DNA from: Flavobacterium enshiense | GTDB taxonomy: Bacteria > Bacteroidota > Bacteroidia > Flavobacteriales > Flavobacteriaceae | Assembly (NCBI RefSeq): GCF_022836875.1 | Contig: NZ_CP090376.1 | Location: forward strand, 2,356,001 to 2,420,000 | Reading direction: 5' to 3' | Length of the DNA stretch: 64,000 nt | In this document: piece by piece, positions 16,749 through 26,301 of the stretch | Numbering within the stretch: position 1 is the stretch's first letter | Layout: each line of letters starts with the position of its first letter | Program-made: the position numbers and the translations under genes | The notes under the pieces: model-generated | The model's database searches: none | The model's input: the letters and a program-made list of their open reading frames with translations, nothing else | What the model was told of the DNA's origin: nothing

Positions 16749-18776
16749 TTATAATAACCCGTTGTATTTGCGGATAAACCATTCTGAAGAAAGACTAACA
16801 GCCAACATAATCAAACACCAAATCCAATCGATCAGAGGTGTTTTCTTGATAACCGCTTTTTCGGTTGGAATGTAGTTCTCGTTATCGAGTAAGTTTTTAA
16901 TTAATTCGTTAACCTGATTAGGATAGTATACTTTTCCATTGGTGTTATTAGCTAATTGTTTCAAACGATTTACATCAGGATTTACAAATTGCTTTTCGAT
17001 TTCAAAATCAAGTACTTCAAAACTGCCTGAATATTTGTTTTTTGATCTGTTTTCAGAAACTGTAAAGTTGTAGTTTCCTTGTTCTAAACCGTCTAAGTTG
17101 ACCTTATATTCGGCATTTCCTTTAAGAAAATCGTATTTCTTAGTTTTACCTGTTTGCTTATTTTGAAGATTGATTGTCAGATTAGCATTGTCGTCGAATT
17201 CGTAGTTTTTATTAAAAAACTGAGCGGTTATTTCAATGGTTTCTCCAGAATTATAAAAACTTTCGTGTGCTACCACAAGTGATTTTTTTGCCGCATTGGA
17301 AGCGAGATACTGGATTATTTTGTCTGTAAGGATATCAAATTGTTCGAATGACTTCGTTTTTACATGATTCTCCATACGCCATTTCCAGATATTTTCTCCA
17401 AAAAGGAAGGCGTTGCGTTTTAATCCGTTTTCTGAAAATGTCAGTAGTGGACTTTCAGTACCGATGTTTCGGATTCGTGACTTTAAAAGCGTATTTGCGT
17501 TTTCCTTAACCGTAATGGTTCCAAAAGGATGCTCTAATGGCGGAAATTGCTCAAAGCCGATATTTTCAGTAGAGAAGGATGTAAACTGCGGATTGTAATC
17601 TGCCGAATAGTCTTCGTTTTGACCCGAAACTTTAAACTGGACTTGATCCTGATATTGATTTAAAAGAGTAAAATCGGTATTGATCCCAGTAATAACCCAC
17701 GTATTAACTTGTAGTTTTTTATTCAGCTCCAAAATCGATTTAAATTCGAAATTTGGTTGGTATAAAATCAAAACATTGTAATCTTGTAATGATTTGATTT
17801 CACTAGGCTTAACTATTGTTACTTTACGTTGTTGATTAGATTCTATTGCGCGTTTCAAGGCACCTAAATCAGGATGGTTTATTGACGAAATCAATGCAAT
17901 TTCCGAACGTTGGTCAATTACTTCCACAGCGAAATTCTTCGTGTTATTGTAATTGTTTTTTTCTTTTTCCGAAGATGAAATTACAGCTTTATAAGTTTGT
18001 ACACCTACTCTATCCGCATTCAATAAAACAGATACGACCTGTGCTTTTTTAGATGGCGAAAAACTAATGTTTTGCTTATGAACCGTTGATTTTCCCTGTT
18101 GAATACTAAATGTTGCATTGACCGGTTTAGTTCCATTGTATTGCAGAAAAACTTCGGCAGGGAATTTATTTTTCAGAAAAGCATATTTGTTTACGTTCAG
18201 CTGATTGATTTTTAAATCAAAAAAAGTCGTAGTATCACCTAAAACCAAAGGATAAACAGTGGTATTTTGCTGAAAGCTGTAAACATAATCATTTCCAATC
18301 GTCTGGTTCCCATCAGTTAACAAAACCATCGGATAATTCTGGCTTCGGTAAAACTGTTTCAAATTTTGGGCAGCCATATCAATATGGGTCTGCTTCCCTT
18401 TGAAATCAATAGCTGTATTACTGTAAAAATCGTCATCAAAACTAAATAGCTGGACATCATATTTAGCTTTAATCATTTTATTCTGAGTCAATGACAGAAT
18501 CAGTTCCGGAACATTGACATCTTTATTTAACAATGCAATTGATTGTGAATTATCGACAACAATCGGCAAAGGCGTTTTGGTGGTTTCAAACGTTTTTCTT
18601 GAAATAATTGGGTTAATGAGTAACACAAAAATCAGAAACAACGAGAAAAAACGCAAAAAAGCCAAAAACAGATTCAGTTTTGATCTGTAATTGGCTTTGT
18701 ATAGGTATTGATAAAACGACAATCCGGCAGCAATCAGTACTGATAATAATAAAAGTAAAATCGTGCTTGTTGTCAT
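16749..18776 (-). CDS. Membrane-anchored VWA-like protein, function unknown
   Basis: 675 residues. Two N-terminal membrane helices (about 5-22 and 35-58) resemble BatA/CoxE-type membrane VWA proteins. PLPIVVDNSQSIALL looks like a degenerate MIDAS start (DxSxS) and VLLTDGNQTIGND like its third motif, so a von Willebrand A fold is likely. A long extracytoplasmic part with beta-sandwich-like repeats follows, and a final helix (IDWIWCLIMLAVSLSSEWF) anchors the C-terminus. Similar uncharacterised proteins occur in Flavobacteriaceae. It stands alone, convergent with the LtaS-like gene. Confidence 0.75.
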   Translation of the reverse strand: MTTSTILLLLLSVLIAAGLSFYQYLYKANYRSKLNLFLAFLRFFSLFLIFVLLINPIISRKTFETTKTPLPIVVDNSQSIALLNKDVNVPELILSLTQNKMIKAKYDVQLFSFDDDFYSNTAIDFKGKQTHIDMAAQNLKQFYRSQNYPMVLLTDGNQTIGNDYVYSFQQNTTVYPLVLGDTTTFFDLKINQLNVNKYAFLKNKFPAEVFLQYNGTKPVNATFSIQQGKSTVHKQNISFSPSKKAQVVSVLLNADRVGVQTYKAVISSSEKEKNNYNNTKNFAVEVIDQRSEIALISSINHPDLGALKRAIESNQQRKVTIVKPSEIKSLQDYNVLILYQPNFEFKSILELNKKLQVNTWVITGINTDFTLLNQYQDQVQFKVSGQNEDYSADYNPQFTSFSTENIGFEQFPPLEHPFGTITVKENANTLLKSRIRNIGTESPLLTFSENGLKRNAFLFGENIWKWRMENHVKTKSFEQFDILTDKIIQYLASNAAKKSLVVAHESFYNSGETIEITAQFFNKNYEFDDNANLTINLQNKQTGKTKKYDFLKGNAEYKVNLDGLEQGNYNFTVSENRSKNKYSGSFEVLDFEIEKQFVNPDVNRLKQLANNTNGKVYYPNQVNELIKNLLDNENYIPTEKAVIKKTPLIDWIWCLIMLAVSLSSEWFIRKYNGLL

Positions 18777-18844
18777 AATTGTAAGTGTTCAGTTAAAAGT
18801 GTCCAGCATTCAGTTATTGCTAACTGATCACTAAATACTGTTTA

Positions 18845-19591
18845 TTAGGTTAGCATTCCCCCATCAACATTGAGAACCTGTCCGGTAACATAAGCACTCA
18901 TATCGCATGATAGGAATACACACACATTAGCAACATCTTCAGGAGAACCACCACGTTTTAAAGGAATACTTTCTCTCCATCCTTTAACCACGTCTTCATT
19001 TAATTTTGCAGTCATTTCTGTTTCAATGAAACCTGGAGCGATTACATTACAACGAATGTTACGTGAACCTAATTCCAATGCTACAGATTTTGAAAAACCG
19101 ATAACACCTGCTTTAGAAGCCGCATAGTTTGTTTGTCCTGCATTTCCTTTCACGCCTACAACAGAACTCATATTAATGATAGAACCGGCTCTGTTTTTTA
19201 ACATGATTTTCTGAACAGCTTTGGTCATATTGAAAACAGATTTTAAGTTTACATCGATAACCGTATCAAAATCTTCTTCTGTGATTCTCATTAAAAGGTT
19301 ATCTTTTGTAATTCCGGCGTTGTTAATTAAAATATCAACGTTTCCGAACTCAGCGATAACATCATCAACTAACTTTTGAGCTTCATTAAAATCAGCAGCA
19401 TTTGACTGGTATCCTTTAGCCTTAACTCCTAAAGCAGTTAATTCATTTTCTAATTCCTGTGCAGCAGCTGCAGACGAACTGTACGTGAAAGCTACATTAG
19501 CTCCGTTTTTAGCAAAAACTTCGGCAATTCCTCTCCCGATTCCTCTACTAGCGCCCGTAATGATAGCGGTTTTTCCTTCCAGTAATTTCAT
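18845..19591 (-). CDS. fabG: FabG, 3-oxoacyl-[acyl-carrier-protein] reductase
   Basis: A 248-residue short-chain dehydrogenase of standard FabG length. It has the NADP loop TGASRGIGRG, NNAGIT, catalytic Ser in INMSSVVG, the Tyr-xxx-Lys pair in TNYAASK, PGFIETEMT, and the C-terminal GQVLNVDGG found in FabG. It reduces 3-ketoacyl-ACP in each round of fatty acid elongation. It stands apart from other fatty acid genes here, with its own likely promoter, so another short-chain reductase role is possible though less likely. Confidence 0.92.
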   Translation of the reverse strand: MKLLEGKTAIITGASRGIGRGIAEVFAKNGANVAFTYSSSAAAAQELENELTALGVKAKGYQSNAADFNEAQKLVDDVIAEFGNVDILINNAGITKDNLLMRITEEDFDTVIDVNLKSVFNMTKAVQKIMLKNRAGSIINMSSVVGVKGNAGQTNYAASKAGVIGFSKSVALELGSRNIRCNVIAPGFIETEMTAKLNEDVVKGWRESIPLKRGGSPEDVANVCVFLSCDMSAYVTGQVLNVDGGMLT

Positions 19592-20185
19592 AATATAAGA
19601 TTAGTTTATTTTTTTAATTACAGTCTCCAAAGATATTCTATTTTGACATAAAAAAAAATCATTGCACTTTTAAACTATTAACAAGTATTTTAACCGTAAA
19701 TTTAGAATTCATATCTGAATTGTAAATCCTTCATATTGAGAAGAATTACTTTAAAAAATTATGAAGGAAAACCTATTAGAGACCAATCGATTTAAATTGA
19801 ATTCTACTTAAAATTTACATTAGGTGCCATTAAATCAATATTAAAATAATACTGTAAACATAATTTTTTCTTTAATAAAGCAGTTTTTACTTGTAAATCA
19901 CTATTACTCATTTTATTAAAATCCCTGTTACAAGCAGATTTTGAAAATTGCAAACGAAATCTGTTGCTTCTTTTTTTGATAAAATGCCATTTAACGGTTT
20001 TTTTATCAATTTGAAAGGTTAAATTGATAAATATCAATGTTATAGCTAACTTTACTATGAGAAAAATTGTAAGAAATACCCATTCAATTTTCTTCTGAAA
20101 TTTCCATCTATTATACTTCTTTAAAATAATCAAAAAAAGTTTCATTTTTTTTAAAAAGAATGTTACTGATAAAAAATGAAAAATC
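19592..20185. other. 594-base AT-rich intergenic region
   Basis: Contains the fabG -7 element TATCTTTG on the minus strand at 19628-19635. Toward its right end are nested inverted repeats with an FNR-type dyad (20002-20037). A 144-codon minus-strand frame crossing it is rich in Lys, Phe and Ile and looks random. No gene was recognised between 19640 and 20000. Confidence 0.6.
20002..20037. promoter_or_regulatory. Nested inverted repeats including an FNR-type dyad TTGAT-N4-ATCAA
   Basis: TTTATCAATTT (20002-20012) and AAATTGATAAA (20021-20031) form an 11-bp perfect inverted repeat with an 8-base spacer. The second arm continues into a perfect TTGAT-AAAT-ATCAA dyad (20024-20037). A possible -7 TAACTTTA lies at 20047-20054. 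The dyad equals the general FNR/CRP-family consensus and precedes the polyphosphate-polymerase-like operon. Confidence 0.5.
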
Positions 20186-20566
20186 ATGAAAAAATATCTA
20201 TTCCTATTACTAGCGGTTGTATTTATCGCTTGTTCCAAAGATGAAGGATATGGCGGACTTGCGTCGATATCAGGTAAAGTATATGCGAAGAATTATAATC
20301 AGGACGAGGTCCTTTTAGACGAGCATTATATCGGAGATGTCAGGGTATATATCAGTTCGCGAGGCAGCACGGATTTTTACGATGATGTACGAACTTCTCA
20401 TGATGGTTCGTTCAAATTCGATTTTTTACAGGAAGGCGAGTATGATGTGTGGGTTTATGGAGATTGTGATTTTTGCACCTGGGATCAAGAAATTGATTTT
20501 AAAACAGCTAATGTAACCTCAAAAAAAGCCAATGTTGTACTGGAAGATTTTGTAATTAAAATCTAA
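20186..20566 (+). CDS. Small lipoprotein with a beta-sandwich-like domain, function unknown
   Basis: 126 residues. MKKYLFLLLAVVFIACSKDE is a lipoprotein signal with the cysteine at about residue 16. The mature part (ASISGKVYAKN... DGSFKFDFLQEGEYDVWVYGDC) has the look of a carboxypeptidase-regulatory or prealbumin-like beta-sandwich. It is the first gene of a tight four-gene set with the VTC-domain protein (4-base gap), DUF4956 and an outer-membrane-like protein, so it may act with them at the cell surface. Confidence 0.8.
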   Translation: MKKYLFLLLAVVFIACSKDEGYGGLASISGKVYAKNYNQDEVLLDEHYIGDVRVYISSRGSTDFYDDVRTSHDGSFKFDFLQEGEYDVWVYGDCDFCTWDQEIDFKTANVTSKKANVVLEDFVIKI

Positions 20567-20570
20567 AGTC

Positions 20571-21323
20571 ATGTTTAAAAAATTTATTAACCAGCTTTCT
20601 TTACTCAACCCGGTTTCCCTTACGGAACTGGAAGCTGTTTCTCTGTTAAACAGGACCGACAGTAAGTACACGCTCAGAAGTGAAGATTTGCTGAAAATAG
20701 TTCCTTGTCTGGTCGAACATTATAATGTTTTGGAAATTAACGGGACAAGAATTTTTTCATACGAAAACAATTATTTTGATACGCCTGATTTGCAGTTTTT
20801 CAAGGACCATCACAATGGATATGTCAACCGGATCAAAGTGAGAAGCAGAAGGTATGTAGAATCGGATATGTGCTTTTTTGAAATTAAAAAGAAAGAAAAA
20901 GTCGATCGTACTAACAAACACAGAGAACTTATACCTTATATGATTTCTGATATCGATGAATTCAGAAAAAATCTTATTCAGGAATACAGTCGAAAAGTTA
21001 TTGATGAAATAACTCTAATCTTAAAAAATAATTTTAACCGAATTACATTGGTTAACAATCAATTTACAGAAAGGGTTACGATTGACATGAACCTGCATTT
21101 TATGGATGATGAACACGATATTAAATTTAAAAAAATTGCAATAATTGAAATAAAGCAATCAAAAAACACAAATTCATCACCGCTGACCACTTTCTTGAAA
21201 TACAATAACATCAGAGAACAAAGTATCAGCAAATACATCTACGGCGTAATTACATTAATTCCTAATGTGAAAAAAAACAATTTTATGCCAATACTAAAAA
21301 AGATAAATAAACTTCAGCGATGA
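20571..21323 (+). CDS. VTC-domain protein (polyphosphate polymerase-type)
   Basis: 250 residues matching the VTC/triphosphate-tunnel fold. Motifs are LNRTDSKYTLRSEDL near the start, YFDTPDLQFFKDH, VNRIKVRSRRY (basic tunnel strand), FFEIKKKEK, and IIEIKQSKNT late in the chain. Eukaryotic Vtc4 makes polyphosphate from ATP in this fold; bacterial members are mostly uncharacterised. No membrane segment is seen. The stop overlaps the next start by 4 bases, and that partner, DUF4956, is a frequent neighbour of such proteins. The substrate is inferred. Confidence 0.85.
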   Translation: MFKKFINQLSLLNPVSLTELEAVSLLNRTDSKYTLRSEDLLKIVPCLVEHYNVLEINGTRIFSYENNYFDTPDLQFFKDHHNGYVNRIKVRSRRYVESDMCFFEIKKKEKVDRTNKHRELIPYMISDIDEFRKNLIQEYSRKVIDEITLILKNNFNRITLVNNQFTERVTIDMNLHFMDDEHDIKFKKIAIIEIKQSKNTNSSPLTTFLKYNNIREQSISKYIYGVITLIPNVKKNNFMPILKKINKLQR

Positions 21324-21970
21324 TGGAAACAATTGAAACAGACGATAATTTAATAGGTATTTTAAGCCTGAATGATTTTATTATTCGTTCAATCATAGAT
21401 TTTGTTGCTGTGGTTGTACTCGTTGCTCTTATATACTATCCTAAACATAAAAATAAAGACTTCATATTCACATTCATTTTGTTTAATGTTGTAAATTTTA
21501 TGATATGTTGTTTGCTTGGTGCAGCAAAAATTAAAATAGGATTTGCATTTGGTCTTTTTGCCATGTTTTCTATTATCCGATACCGAACTATCGCGATTTC
21601 AATAAAAGACATGGGGTATTTCTTCGTATGTGTGGCGTTGGGAATGTTAAATTCGCTTGCAACCATTAATGATGGTTTCGTACTATTAATAATTTGTAAT
21701 GCTATAGTTCTGCTCCTTACCTTCGTAATGGAACGTCTTGATTTCCTAAAAAACGAAAATGCGAAAGAAATAGTTTATGACAAAGTTGAATTCATTAAAC
21801 CGGAATACAAAGAACAGCTTTTAGAGGATTTAAATAACCGTACGGGATTAAATATTCATAGAGTAGAAATTGTTTCTATTGATTATTTAAAAGATACTGC
21901 ATTATTGAAAGCCTACTATTATGCAAAAGAAAGCGAATTTGTATTACCAAAATCCGACAATGATGATTAA
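21320..21970 (+). CDS. DUF4956 membrane protein
   Basis: 216 residues with four predicted helices (about 15-38, 47-66, 70-88 and 95-135, the last possibly two) and a cytoplasmic C-terminal domain of about 80 residues. The segment FAMFSIIRYRTIAISIKDMGYFF is characteristic of DUF4956. The family commonly sits next to VTC-domain genes and may be its membrane partner, perhaps a channel or anchor. That role is inference from context. It overlaps the VTC gene by 4 bases and the next gene by 8. Confidence 0.85.
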   Translation: MMETIETDDNLIGILSLNDFIIRSIIDFVAVVVLVALIYYPKHKNKDFIFTFILFNVVNFMICCLLGAAKIKIGFAFGLFAMFSIIRYRTIAISIKDMGYFFVCVALGMLNSLATINDGFVLLIICNAIVLLLTFVMERLDFLKNENAKEIVYDKVEFIKPEYKEQLLEDLNNRTGLNIHRVEIVSIDYLKDTALLKAYYYAKESEFVLPKSDNDD

Positions 21971-22700
21971 AAAAGAGAACCTGCTTTTATTCTTCATACT
22001 GTTTAGCACTTTGGAAGGTTTTTGCCAAAACTACACTGACTGGCAATATCGATTGATTCCGGGGGTAAGTTACAGATTCAATGACCGTTGGAAGGTTTCC
22101 GGTGAATACCGTTATTCCGTCCAAAAGGATTTTCAGGAATTCCGCTCCAGTGCGGTTGAAGCTTCCGTTCAGTATAATTTTACACCAGAACTGAGTATTG
22201 AACCTGGATACCGTTTTACCACCTCTCACATAACGGATGCGCACCGCCTCTTCGCCGCCTTAAAATACGATAAAGACTTTGGCGCTATCAGTTTGTTTGG
22301 TGCTATTAAATACCAGTGGTCAACAGGAAGTTTTAACGAGCGCTATATGAATGATTTTAAAGAGCCTGTGCAGATGGTTCGTGAAAAAATTGGTATTGAC
22401 TATAACATACCCAAATCAAAATTATCTTTCAATGCGCATGTTGAGATTTTTTTAAAGTTAGCCGATGATGATCCGATTAAATACAACAGAACCCGTTACA
22501 ATATAGGAAGTGATTACAAATTCAAATACGGAAATAAGTTAGGATTATCCGTTTTTTATGATGATAAATATGATCCTGAAAAAAATGACCGATTTGTACT
22601 TGAAACGAAATACACTTTGTCGATTGATGATATGATTAAAAAAATTAAAAAGGACAAAGCAGAAAAAGCAAAAAGAGACGCTGATTCAACACAACCATAA
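21963..22700 (+). CDS. DUF2490-like outer-membrane beta-barrel protein
   Basis: About 245 residues from the ATG at 21963 (a tandem ATG at 21960 is equally possible), opening with a signal peptide, IKKENLLLFFILFSTLEGFCQ. The mature chain alternates aromatic and polar residues in short strands (YRFNDRWKVSGEYRYSV, QYNFTPELSIEPGYRF) as in a small outer-membrane barrel. It ends in a Lys-rich tail with no typical terminal Phe. It closes the VTC/DUF4956 operon and may provide the outer-membrane part of that system. Confidence 0.75.
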   Translation: MIKKENLLLFFILFSTLEGFCQNYTDWQYRLIPGVSYRFNDRWKVSGEYRYSVQKDFQEFRSSAVEASVQYNFTPELSIEPGYRFTTSHITDAHRLFAALKYDKDFGAISLFGAIKYQWSTGSFNERYMNDFKEPVQMVREKIGIDYNIPKSKLSFNAHVEIFLKLADDDPIKYNRTRYNIGSDYKFKYGNKLGLSVFYDDKYDPEKNDRFVLETKYTLSIDDMIKKIKKDKAEKAKRDADSTQP

Positions 22701-22707
22701 TACAAAC

Positions 22708-22738
22708 AAAAAAACCTTACACAATGTAAGGTTTTTTT
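22708..22738. terminator. Terminator after the VTC/DUF4956 operon
   Basis: A perfect stem, AAAAAAACCTTAC / GTAAGGTTTTTTT, has a 5-base loop. It is bidirectional and also serves the convergent gene at 22753-23847. Confidence 0.85.
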
Positions 22739-22752
22739 ATTATGAGAAAATA

Positions 22753-23847
22753 TTAAAGAATAGCTTTGCTTAAATTTTCAAAGTCTTCATCTTTTATATT
22801 GAATTGTGAAAAACCAGAATCATGAAAACGGTAAATAATTTCACCTGATTGTCCGTTAACAACATTAATGTATTTATGACTATTAACCTTGGCATAGCGT
22901 AAATAATAAATTGATTCATTAGCCAGAATCTTTTTATCTAGCTCTTCTTCGCTAATAAATTCATATTTGTATTTGTAAAGGCCTAATATTTCTTCCAATT
23001 CACCTTCTTTCCAATTTTCATCTTTGTATTTTCTAGGATTATATTTGATTTTTAAAGCTTCTGGTAAATACAAAACTCCGTTTTTTAAATTTTTAAGTTC
23101 TGCAGAAATTTCATTTTCATTATCAGAATAGGGTTCTTCATTTGAAATTTTCTGATTAACTTTTTGTAAATAATTTTTCAGCATTCCCAAATTGTAATTT
23201 GTAAACACCTTCTCTTCATAAATATAATCTTCAACTTTTTTATCTTCTTCTGCCTTTGATTTTGAAAAAATTTTGTCATATTCATACATGGTGATGTGGT
23301 ATGGACGGCCGGTATTTAAATTAAATACGTCATGTCTGTTACCTAGAAAATTACCATTAACTTTTCCTAATAATTCTCCATTTGGAGAAACACTTATTGA
23401 GGCAATGTTTAATTTGCTATTAGATAAAAGTTTGTATAAATCATGATCATCATGTTTTTCAGGTTTATACTTGCTTTGTATTTTATTAAGATCAGGCAAG
23501 AAAAATTCAATTTGACATTTTAAAAGAAATACATTCTTCATCTCGGTTACAGAACCGTTAAGATGTGCGAAAGAGTAATTACCATTTAAATAATTCTTAA
23601 TATTAAATTCGTGAGGCATCACAACTTCGAAAGGAGTTACTGTCCAAGACTCTTTCAGAATTTTTTCATATTGTGATTTCTCATAAAGATTTGATAAGAC
23701 AAAAACTGTTGTTGTGTTTTTGAAAGTCTTAAATAATGTATTCTCGGTTTCCTTCTCTTTTTCTCCGGCTTTTTTAGAAACAGAAACCTGAGAATATCCC
23801 AGGGACATAGACAATAACGTTAATAACAATAAAATTTTTTTCTTCAT
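22753..23847 (-). CDS. Secreted protein of unknown function
   Basis: 364 residues with a clear signal peptide (MKKKILLLLTLLSMSLGYSQ). The mature chain is Lys/Glu/Tyr-rich with no known motif that I can read. No membrane helix follows and no type IX sorting tail is visible, so it is probably periplasmic. It is monocistronic, convergent with the VTC operon and upstream of sucD on the same strand. I do not recognise the family. Confidence 0.7.
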   Translation of the reverse strand: MKKKILLLLTLLSMSLGYSQVSVSKKAGEKEKETENTLFKTFKNTTTVFVLSNLYEKSQYEKILKESWTVTPFEVVMPHEFNIKNYLNGNYSFAHLNGSVTEMKNVFLLKCQIEFFLPDLNKIQSKYKPEKHDDHDLYKLLSNSKLNIASISVSPNGELLGKVNGNFLGNRHDVFNLNTGRPYHITMYEYDKIFSKSKAEEDKKVEDYIYEEKVFTNYNLGMLKNYLQKVNQKISNEEPYSDNENEISAELKNLKNGVLYLPEALKIKYNPRKYKDENWKEGELEEILGLYKYKYEFISEEELDKKILANESIYYLRYAKVNSHKYINVVNGQSGEIIYRFHDSGFSQFNIKDEDFENLSKAIL

Positions 23848-23891
23848 TTTTTATTCAGATTTTTATTATAGTTGAATTAAAAAAGCATAAA

Positions 23892-23920
23892 AAAATAGCC
23901 TAAATTAATAGGCTATCTTT
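23892..23920 (-). terminator. Terminator downstream of sucD
   Basis: ATAGCCT / AGGCTAT (23895-23901 and 23910-23916) is followed by a T-rich stretch on the minus strand. Confidence 0.7.
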
Positions 23921-23941
23921 TATATATGATAAAGTTGATAA

Positions 23942-24823
23942 TTATTTCAAAACTGCTAAAACTTCAGCAACTTTTTTACCAATTTCAGCAGGTGAATCCA
24001 CAACGTGAATACCATTTTCTCTCATGATACGTTTTTTAGCTTCTGCTGTATCATCAGCACCACCAACGATAGCACCAGCGTGACCCATTGTACGTCCTTT
24101 TGGAGCAGTTTCTCCAGCGATGAAACCTACAACTGGTTTTCTGTTTCCGTCAGCTTTAATCCAACGAGCAGCATCTGCTTCTAACTGACCTCCGATTTCA
24201 CCAATCATGATGATGATTTCAGTTTCAGGATCGTTCATTAATAATTCAACAGCTTCTCTTGTAGTAGTTCCGATGATTGGATCTCCACCGATACCGATAG
24301 CTGTAGTTACTCCTAATCCTTGTTTTGCAACCTGATCAGCAGCTTCATATGTTAAAGTTCCCGATTTAGAAACGATACCTACTGAACCTTGTTTGAAAAC
24401 GAAACCTGGCATGATACCAACTTTAGCTTCACCCGGAGTGATTACGCCCGGACAGTTAGGACCTACTAAACGACAGTTTTTACCTTTAATATAATCATAA
24501 GCTTTAATCATATCAGCAACTGGAATACCTTCTGTGATACAAATAATTACTTTGATACCTGCGTCTGCAGCTTCCATAATCGCATCTGCAGCGAAAGCAG
24601 GCGGAACGAAAATGATAGAAGTATCAGCTCCAGCTTGAACTACCGCATCTTTTACAGTATTAAAAACCGGACGGTCTAAGTGTTGAGAACCACCTTTTCC
24701 CGGAGTTACACCACCTACAACGTTTGTTCCGTATTCGATCATTTGAGAAGCATGGAAAGTACCTTCACTTCCTGTGAATCCCTGAACAATTATTTTAGAA
24801 TTTTTATTAACTAAAACACTCAT
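23942..24823 (-). CDS. sucD: SucD, succinyl-CoA synthetase alpha subunit
   Basis: 293 residues from the ATG at 24823 ([10 protein letters not shown]); a longer frame to 24862 is less likely. The CoA-binding fold opens with [13 protein letters not shown], followed by [22 protein letters not shown] and the phosphohistidine loop [13 protein letters not shown]. It works with SucB to couple succinyl-CoA cleavage to ATP or GTP in the TCA cycle. sucB is not adjacent, which is common in Bacteroidota. A -7 element TATTTTTG lies at 24860-24867. Confidence 0.96.
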   Translation of the reverse strand: MSVLVNKNSKIIVQGFTGSEGTFHASQMIEYGTNVVGGVTPGKGGSQHLDRPVFNTVKDAVVQAGADTSIIFVPPAFAADAIMEAADAGIKVIICITEGIPVADMIKAYDYIKGKNCRLVGPNCPGVITPGEAKVGIMPGFVFKQGSVGIVSKSGTLTYEAADQVAKQGLGVTTAIGIGGDPIIGTTTREAVELLMNDPETEIIIMIGEIGGQLEADAARWIKADGNRKPVVGFIAGETAPKGRTMGHAGAIVGGADDTAEAKKRIMRENGIHVVDSPAEIGKKVAEVLAVLK

Positions 24824-24927
24824 GATATATTTTTTTATGTTGTTTTTAAAAATGTATTGCAAAAATAGACTTTTGAAAGAAATATATAAAGAATTTTGCT
24901 ATAAACTTTCAAAGATTTTATCCTGAT

Positions 24928-25290
24928 TTAACCTAACTGGCTCATTTGATAACCACGGAATAGCTTATCCTCTTTAACTTCCCAAATAGTAACAAAATGT
25001 GCCAAAACTGTTTCTTCCGAAGGCGTTTCAATGGGTGTTACATAATAAGTGAATCTGACAGTAACCATATTATCATCCTGTAAAACATGACTTATGTTTA
25101 TACGTGATGAAGTATATGAACGTTCCATTTCACAAGATAATTCAATCAAATCACTTTTATTTAATTGCAGAAATCCTTTGGAACTGTGCCAATGAAAATC
25201 CAATTCATCATGAAGAAATCGTTGAAGGATTTCTTTACTTCTTAGCGATCCGGAATGATAGAATTCCGTAACTATTGCTTTAGCCGTCAT
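24928..25290 (-). CDS. NTF2-like (SnoaL-fold) small protein
   Basis: 120 residues with the cone-like NTF2 pattern: two N-terminal helices ([22 protein letters not shown]), then beta strands ending [21 protein letters not shown]. The chain is complete, with no signal peptide. The family covers many enzymes and binding proteins, so no reaction can be assigned. The start overlaps the second lpxD gene by 11 bases, so it is probably the last gene of the lipid A operon. Confidence 0.75.
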   Translation of the reverse strand: MTAKAIVTEFYHSGSLRSKEILQRFLHDELDFHWHSSKGFLQLNKSDLIELSCEMERSYTSSRINISHVLQDDNMVTVRFTYYVTPIETPSEETVLAHFVTIWEVKEDKLFRGYQMSQLG

Positions 25291-26221
25291 TTTTGTTCAA
25301 CTTATTAAGTATTTCCGGAATCTTTTTAACGTTAGCCAATTGCTTTAATTTCTCCCGCGACTCTTCTATTGGAGTCCCGAAATAAGTTTTTCCTCCTTCT
25401 ACTGATTTAGTAACACCGGTCTGACCTAAAACAACCGCTTTTTCACCGATTGTAATTCCACTAGTGGTGCCAACCTGTCCCCAAAGAGTTACTTCGTCTT
25501 CTATAATCACACATCCGGCAATTCCGGTTTGTGAGGCAATAAGACATTTTTTTCCGATAACAGTATCGTGGCCCACATGCACCTGATTATCAATTTTAGT
25601 TCCTTCGCCAATTGTAGTGTCTCCGGTAACTCCTTTGTCAATGGTACACAATGCCCCTATTCCAACGTTGTCTTCAATAACTACACGCCCGCCGGATAAT
25701 AATTGATCAAAACCTTCTGGACGTTTTTTATAATAGAATGCATCTGCACCTAAAATACTTCCAGAATGAATGATAACATTATTTCCTATAACAGTGTTAT
25801 CATAAAGGGAAACATTAGAATGAATAAGACAATTTTTACCGATAACCACATTATTTCCGATAAAACAATTCGGCTGAATTACAGTACCTTCACCAATTAC
25901 GGCAGTTCCCGAGATTGCTGAATTAGAAGACAGGAATGGTCGGAAATGTCGTGTTAGTTTATTGAAATCACGAAACGGATCGTCGGAAATCAGCAAAGCT
26001 TTGCCGTCAGGGCAATCTACTTTTTTGTTTATTAAAACAATAGTAGCAGCCGATTGCAGCGCTTTATCGTAATATTTAGGATGATCAACAAAAACAATAT
26101 CACCTCGTGTTACGACGTGAATTTCATTCATTCCGTGAACCGGAAAACGATCATCACCCACATACTCGCATTGAATAATGTCGGCTATCTCTTTCAGAGT
26201 ATGTGTCTTTGGAAATTTCAT
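25280..26221 (-). CDS. Second LpxD-like acyltransferase (UDP-3-O-acylglucosamine N-acyltransferase family)
   Basis: 313 residues. An N-terminal substrate-binding domain (to about 100) is followed by repeated hexapeptides forming a left-handed beta helix ([19 protein letters not shown] and on). The helix includes [12 protein letters not shown], matching the catalytic His of LpxD, and a C-terminal helix. It resembles lpxD at 29099-30121 in order but is shorter and clearly divergent. Two LpxD-type genes are common in Flavobacteriaceae; this one may handle a different acyl chain or sugar. It follows efp by about 80 bases. Confidence 0.85.
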   Translation of the reverse strand: MKFPKTHTLKEIADIIQCEYVGDDRFPVHGMNEIHVVTRGDIVFVDHPKYYDKALQSAATIVLINKKVDCPDGKALLISDDPFRDFNKLTRHFRPFLSSNSAISGTAVIGEGTVIQPNCFIGNNVVIGKNCLIHSNVSLYDNTVIGNNVIIHSGSILGADAFYYKKRPEGFDQLLSGGRVVIEDNVGIGALCTIDKGVTGDTTIGEGTKIDNQVHVGHDTVIGKKCLIASQTGIAGCVIIEDEVTLWGQVGTTSGITIGEKAVVLGQTGVTKSVEGGKTYFGTPIEESREKLKQLANVKKIPEILNKLNKNDG

Positions 26222-26301
26222 AATAGTATTAGTATCAGTAAAAGTTCATGGCAATCAGTATCTGTTTTCATAAACAAACACTGATTACCGGAAACTTCAA
26301 A

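Noticed and set aside
19804..20238. 144-codon minus-strand frame upstream of the lipoprotein gene
   Set aside because: Composition is Lys/Phe/Ile-rich as expected from AT-rich noncoding DNA, it overlaps the lipoprotein start and the dyad region, and no fold or signal is visible.
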